NCBI GenBank assembly: GCA_900553345.1
Contig: USDE01000099.1
Coordinates: forward strand, 1 to 5,990
DNA length: 5,990 nucleotides
Origin: an uncultured Collinsella sp.
Lineage (GTDB): Bacteria; Actinomycetota; Coriobacteriia; Coriobacteriales; Coriobacteriaceae
Direction: 5' to 3'
Position numbers and translations under genes: made by a program. Of this stretch, positions 3,726 to 5,990 are shown one piece after another; the stretch's first letter is position 1; each line of letters opens with the position of its first letter. The notes beneath the pieces are model-generated. The model worked only from the letters and a program-made list of their open reading frames with translations. It searched no databases and was not told the origin of the DNA.

Positions 3726-5675
3726 CTAGTTGCTTGTACCGGAATCGTCGCCTGAATCAGTACCAGAGCCAGAAACCGAAACCGTCAGCGTAATCGTGCT
3801 GTCGGTGGACTGCTTGCCAGTGGGGGAGACGCCCGTCACGGTGGCGTTTTCGTTGCCACTCACGGGGTTGCCGTTCTGATCGCAGAATGCGATGTTGTAG
3901 AATCCGGCGTTGTTGAGCGCGGCGGCGGCGGCGGAGATGCTCTTGCCGTACAGGTTGCCCGGAACGCTGGCCTTGCCGGACTTCTTGGCGATGACGACGG
4001 TGATCGTGGCGCCGGGCTTCTGCTTGCCGCTGGGGTTCCAGCTAATGACGGTGCCCTCGGTGACGGAATCGTTCTCCTGGTAGCTCACGTTGACGCCAAA
4101 ACCGGCCATGTCGAGAGCGTTGCGTGCCTGGGCCTCGGTCATGTCGGTCAGATCGGGGACGGAGGTGGTGTCAGGACCGCTGGAGACCTTATACGAGATG
4201 GTCGTGCCCTTCTCGACTTCCTTGCCGGCATCAGTGCCCTGCTCAAAGACCTGGCCTTCGTCGGCCTCGTTGGCCTCCTCGGTTGCGTTGCCCTTCAGGC
4301 CCACGCTTGCCAGCGCGGCCTCGGCCTGGTCCTTGGTTAGGCCGACGAGCTGCGGAACCTCAACTTTCTCGGAGGGCTTGGGGCCCTTGGAGATCACCAG
4401 GTTAACCTTGGAGCCCTTGGGCTTCTTAGTGTTGCCGTTGGGGGTCTGCTCGGCAACCTTGCCCTCGTCGACATCGTCGTTATAGCTCTGGTCGACAGTT
4501 CCGACCTCAAGGCCGGCCTCCTTGATCAGCTCGATAGCGGTCTGCTGGTCCTTGTTAAGCACATCGGGCACCGTAACCTGCTCGCCCCCAAAGAGCCCGG
4601 TGGCGAAGGCCACCACAACGCCAACCACGGCGATTGCGGCGACTACGGCGGCGATAATCTTGTTCTTGTTGGACTTGGGCTGATCGACCTCGTAGGAACC
4701 GGTGGAACCCGAGACGGCGCTGCGGGGGTTGGTCTGTCCGCTTACGCCCGATACGGGGCGAACCATAGCGCGCGTGGAGTCAGACAGCTCACGGGTCTTG
4801 GTGGCGCCCAGGTCGCCCGCGGCACCGATGATGCGCGTGGGCTCGGAGACGTTGACGGCGCGGCCGGACAGGTAGTTGTTGAGCACCTGGCGCAGCTCGT
4901 CTGCCGTCTGGAAGCGGTTCGACGGGTCCTTTTCCATGCACTTGAGGATGATGCGCTCCAGATCGGCGTCGACGCCGGAGTTGATCTGGCTCGGCGGAAC
5001 CGGCAGTTCGTTTACCTGCTTGAGCGCAACCGAGATGGCGTCGTCACCGTCAAAGGGGACGCGACCGGTGGCGCACTCGTACATCACGACGCCCAGGGAG
5101 TAGATATCCGAAGTGGGACCGAGGTCCTGGCCGCGCGTTTGCTCGGGGCTTACGTAGTGGGCGGTGCCCAGTACATTGTTGTCCTGCGTGAGGTGGCTGT
5201 TCTTTGCGCGCGCGATGCCAAAGTCCATGACCTTGATGTTGCCGTCGGGCAGCACCATGATGTTTTGCGGCTTAATGTCGCGGTGGATGATCTCGTGCTT
5301 GTGGGCGACCGAAAGCGCGGAGCTGATCTGCGAGCCGATCTGCGCGACCTTCTTTGGATCGAGGGCGCCGTGGCTCTTGATGCCGCTCTTAAGGTCGGTA
5401 CCGCGCAGGTACTCCATGACGATGTAGTAGGTATCGCCATCCTTGCCCCAATCGTAGACGCCCACGATATAGGGGGAGGAGAGACCTGCTGCTGCCTGGG
5501 CCTCCTGCTTAAAGCGGGCGGCGAAGGTGGCGTCGCCGGCATACTGCGGCAGCATGATCTTGACGGCAACCGTGCGGTCGAGGACCTGATCTTGCGCACG
5601 GAAGACGGTCGCCATGCCGCCCGTTCCCACCTTATCCTTGAGGAGGTATCTTCCCCCGAGGACCCTCTGTTCCAT
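3726..5675 (-). CDS. pknB: Membrane Ser/Thr protein kinase with four PASTA repeats
   Basis: This 649-residue receptor kinase senses peptidoglycan fragments or lipid II outside the cell and phosphorylates wall-synthesis and division proteins. The kinase domain (about 10-270) is complete: glycine loop GTGGMA (17-22), Lys39 in VAVK, Glu58, catalytic HRDIKPQN (131-138, Asp133), DFG (151-153) and GTAHYVSPE (170-178), with Thr163 and Thr171 as likely activation-loop sites. A Ser/Thr-rich juxtamembrane stretch (275-335) leads to one membrane helix (about 340-362), then PASTA units at about 366-431, 437-500, 503-564 and 568-635, and a Ser/Gly/Asp tail. The fourth unit diverges (starts SVPGNLYG) and has the only extracellular Cys (598). 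The ATG has AGGAG 5 nt upstream. The transpeptidase gene ends 132 bp upstream on the same strand, like pbpA-pknA/pknB clusters; no strong promoter is visible in that gap. Confidence 0.96.
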   Translation of the reverse strand: MEQRVLGGRYLLKDKVGTGGMATVFRAQDQVLDRTVAVKIMLPQYAGDATFAARFKQEAQAAAGLSSPYIVGVYDWGKDGDTYYIVMEYLRGTDLKSGIKSHGALDPKKVAQIGSQISSALSVAHKHEIIHRDIKPQNIMVLPDGNIKVMDFGIARAKNSHLTQDNNVLGTAHYVSPEQTRGQDLGPTSDIYSLGVVMYECATGRVPFDGDDAISVALKQVNELPVPPSQINSGVDADLERIILKCMEKDPSNRFQTADELRQVLNNYLSGRAVNVSEPTRIIGAAGDLGATKTRELSDSTRAMVRPVSGVSGQTNPRSAVSGSTGSYEVDQPKSNKNKIIAAVVAAIAVVGVVVAFATGLFGGEQVTVPDVLNKDQQTAIELIKEAGLEVGTVDQSYNDDVDEGKVAEQTPNGNTKKPKGSKVNLVISKGPKPSEKVEVPQLVGLTKDQAEAALASVGLKGNATEEANEADEGQVFEQGTDAGKEVEKGTTISYKVSSGPDTTSVPDLTDMTEAQARNALDMAGFGVNVSYQENDSVTEGTVISWNPSGKQKPGATITVVIAKKSGKASVPGNLYGKSISAAAAALNNAGFYNIAFCDQNGNPVSGNENATVTGVSPTGKQSTDSTITLTVSVSGSGTDSGDDSGTSN

Positions 5676-5807
5676 TCCTGCTCCTAACTAACTTATTCGC
5701 TCAACGATGTGTGTAGTACCAAATCTATGGTCGCTGGGACCGCGTGGCGCCTTGCCGCTAGCTCATCGGCCGCGGCGCGCCCCAAGTATCCGCTTCGATC
5801 ACAGGCA

Positions 5808-5990
5808 TCACGCTCCTTGGGCGGCAAGTGCCGCGGTCAGGACGATGCCGGCGATCTTGGCTGCCTTGACGTCGTGTTTGTCGTAATCCTCCAAGGCCAC
5901 CGAGATGGCGACCGTGGGTGAATCGTAAGGTGCGAAGCCGACGAACATCGAGTTGACGTTGGTGCCGCCGGTCTCGGCCGATCCAGTCTT
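5808..5990 (-). CDS. Penicillin-binding protein transpeptidase, C-terminal end (partial)
   Basis: The last 60 residues of a transpeptidase enter from the right edge. They begin exactly at the KTGS motif (KTGSAE), the third conserved active-site box of D,D-transpeptidases, followed by a strand pattern typical of the family (FVGFAPYDSPTVAISVALED) and a closing helix (VKAAKIAGIVLTAAL). The enzyme cross-links peptidoglycan at the outer face of the membrane; its SXXK and SXN boxes and membrane anchor lie outside. Adjacency to a PASTA kinase fits the PbpA-type class B enzyme of the actinobacterial division cluster, but this tail alone cannot tell PbpA from other class B proteins. The TGA overlaps an ATG (TGATG) that opens only a 15-codon frame, which I do not call. 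Confidence 0.9.
   Translation of the reverse strand, partial: KTGSAETGGTNVNSMFVGFAPYDSPTVAISVALEDYDKHDVKAAKIAGIVLTAALAAQGA

Noticed and set aside
4090..5687. Several open frames opposite or out of phase with pknB
   Set aside because: pknB carries all kinase and PASTA motifs; the others are low-complexity shadows of its G+C-rich codons.
5760..5809. 15-codon frame starting in the TGATG overlap with the transpeptidase stop
   Set aside because: Very short, no strong ribosome-binding site, no recognisable feature; the overlap alone is not enough.

Overview
The window joins the end of an integrated mobile element (about 1-3480) to conserved actinobacterial chromosome (about 3480-5990). The chromosomal part carries, on the minus strand, the last 60 codons of a penicillin-binding transpeptidase and, downstream of it, a complete PknB-type Ser/Thr kinase with extracellular PASTA repeats. 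This pair belongs to the actinobacterial cell-wall and division locus. Strong G/C-ending codon use there and the overall gene style suggest a gut Coriobacteriia such as Collinsella. That placement is an inference from style, not from a database match.

The junction lies in 3240-3600. It holds the 3' part of a tRNA gene (positions 32-76 in tRNA numbering, anticodon CCU, so Arg) with no matching 5' half, the classic product of integration into a tRNA 3' end. The intact tRNA should lie at the other end of the element, left of this window. Downstream are an inverted copy of the tRNA tail, a second direct copy 75 bp away, and a Rho-independent terminator that probably belonged to the tRNA gene.

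The element part is read mostly leftward from the junction: a tyrosine integrase (1992-3239), a leader with a promoter, a hairpin and a 28-codon ORF, an excisionase-like HTH protein (1528-1773) and a winged-helix protein resembling replication initiators (1132-1518). A small unknown gene on the plus strand (804-1082) converges on them. Further left is an acidic, G+C-rich coiled-coil protein (111-680) between two strongly structured DNA segments (41-81 and 694-758). The integrase module is visibly more AT-rich than both the coiled-coil gene and the chromosome, so the element looks mosaic.

Int and the Xis-like protein would insert and excise the element, and the winged-helix protein may serve replication or copy control of an excised form. 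No relaxase, capsid, resistance or defence gene is visible here; the cargo and the left end are outside. I found no clearly new multi-gene system. The most unusual items are the rearranged attachment site, the leader ORF with hairpin, and the two large inverted repeats around the coiled-coil gene.
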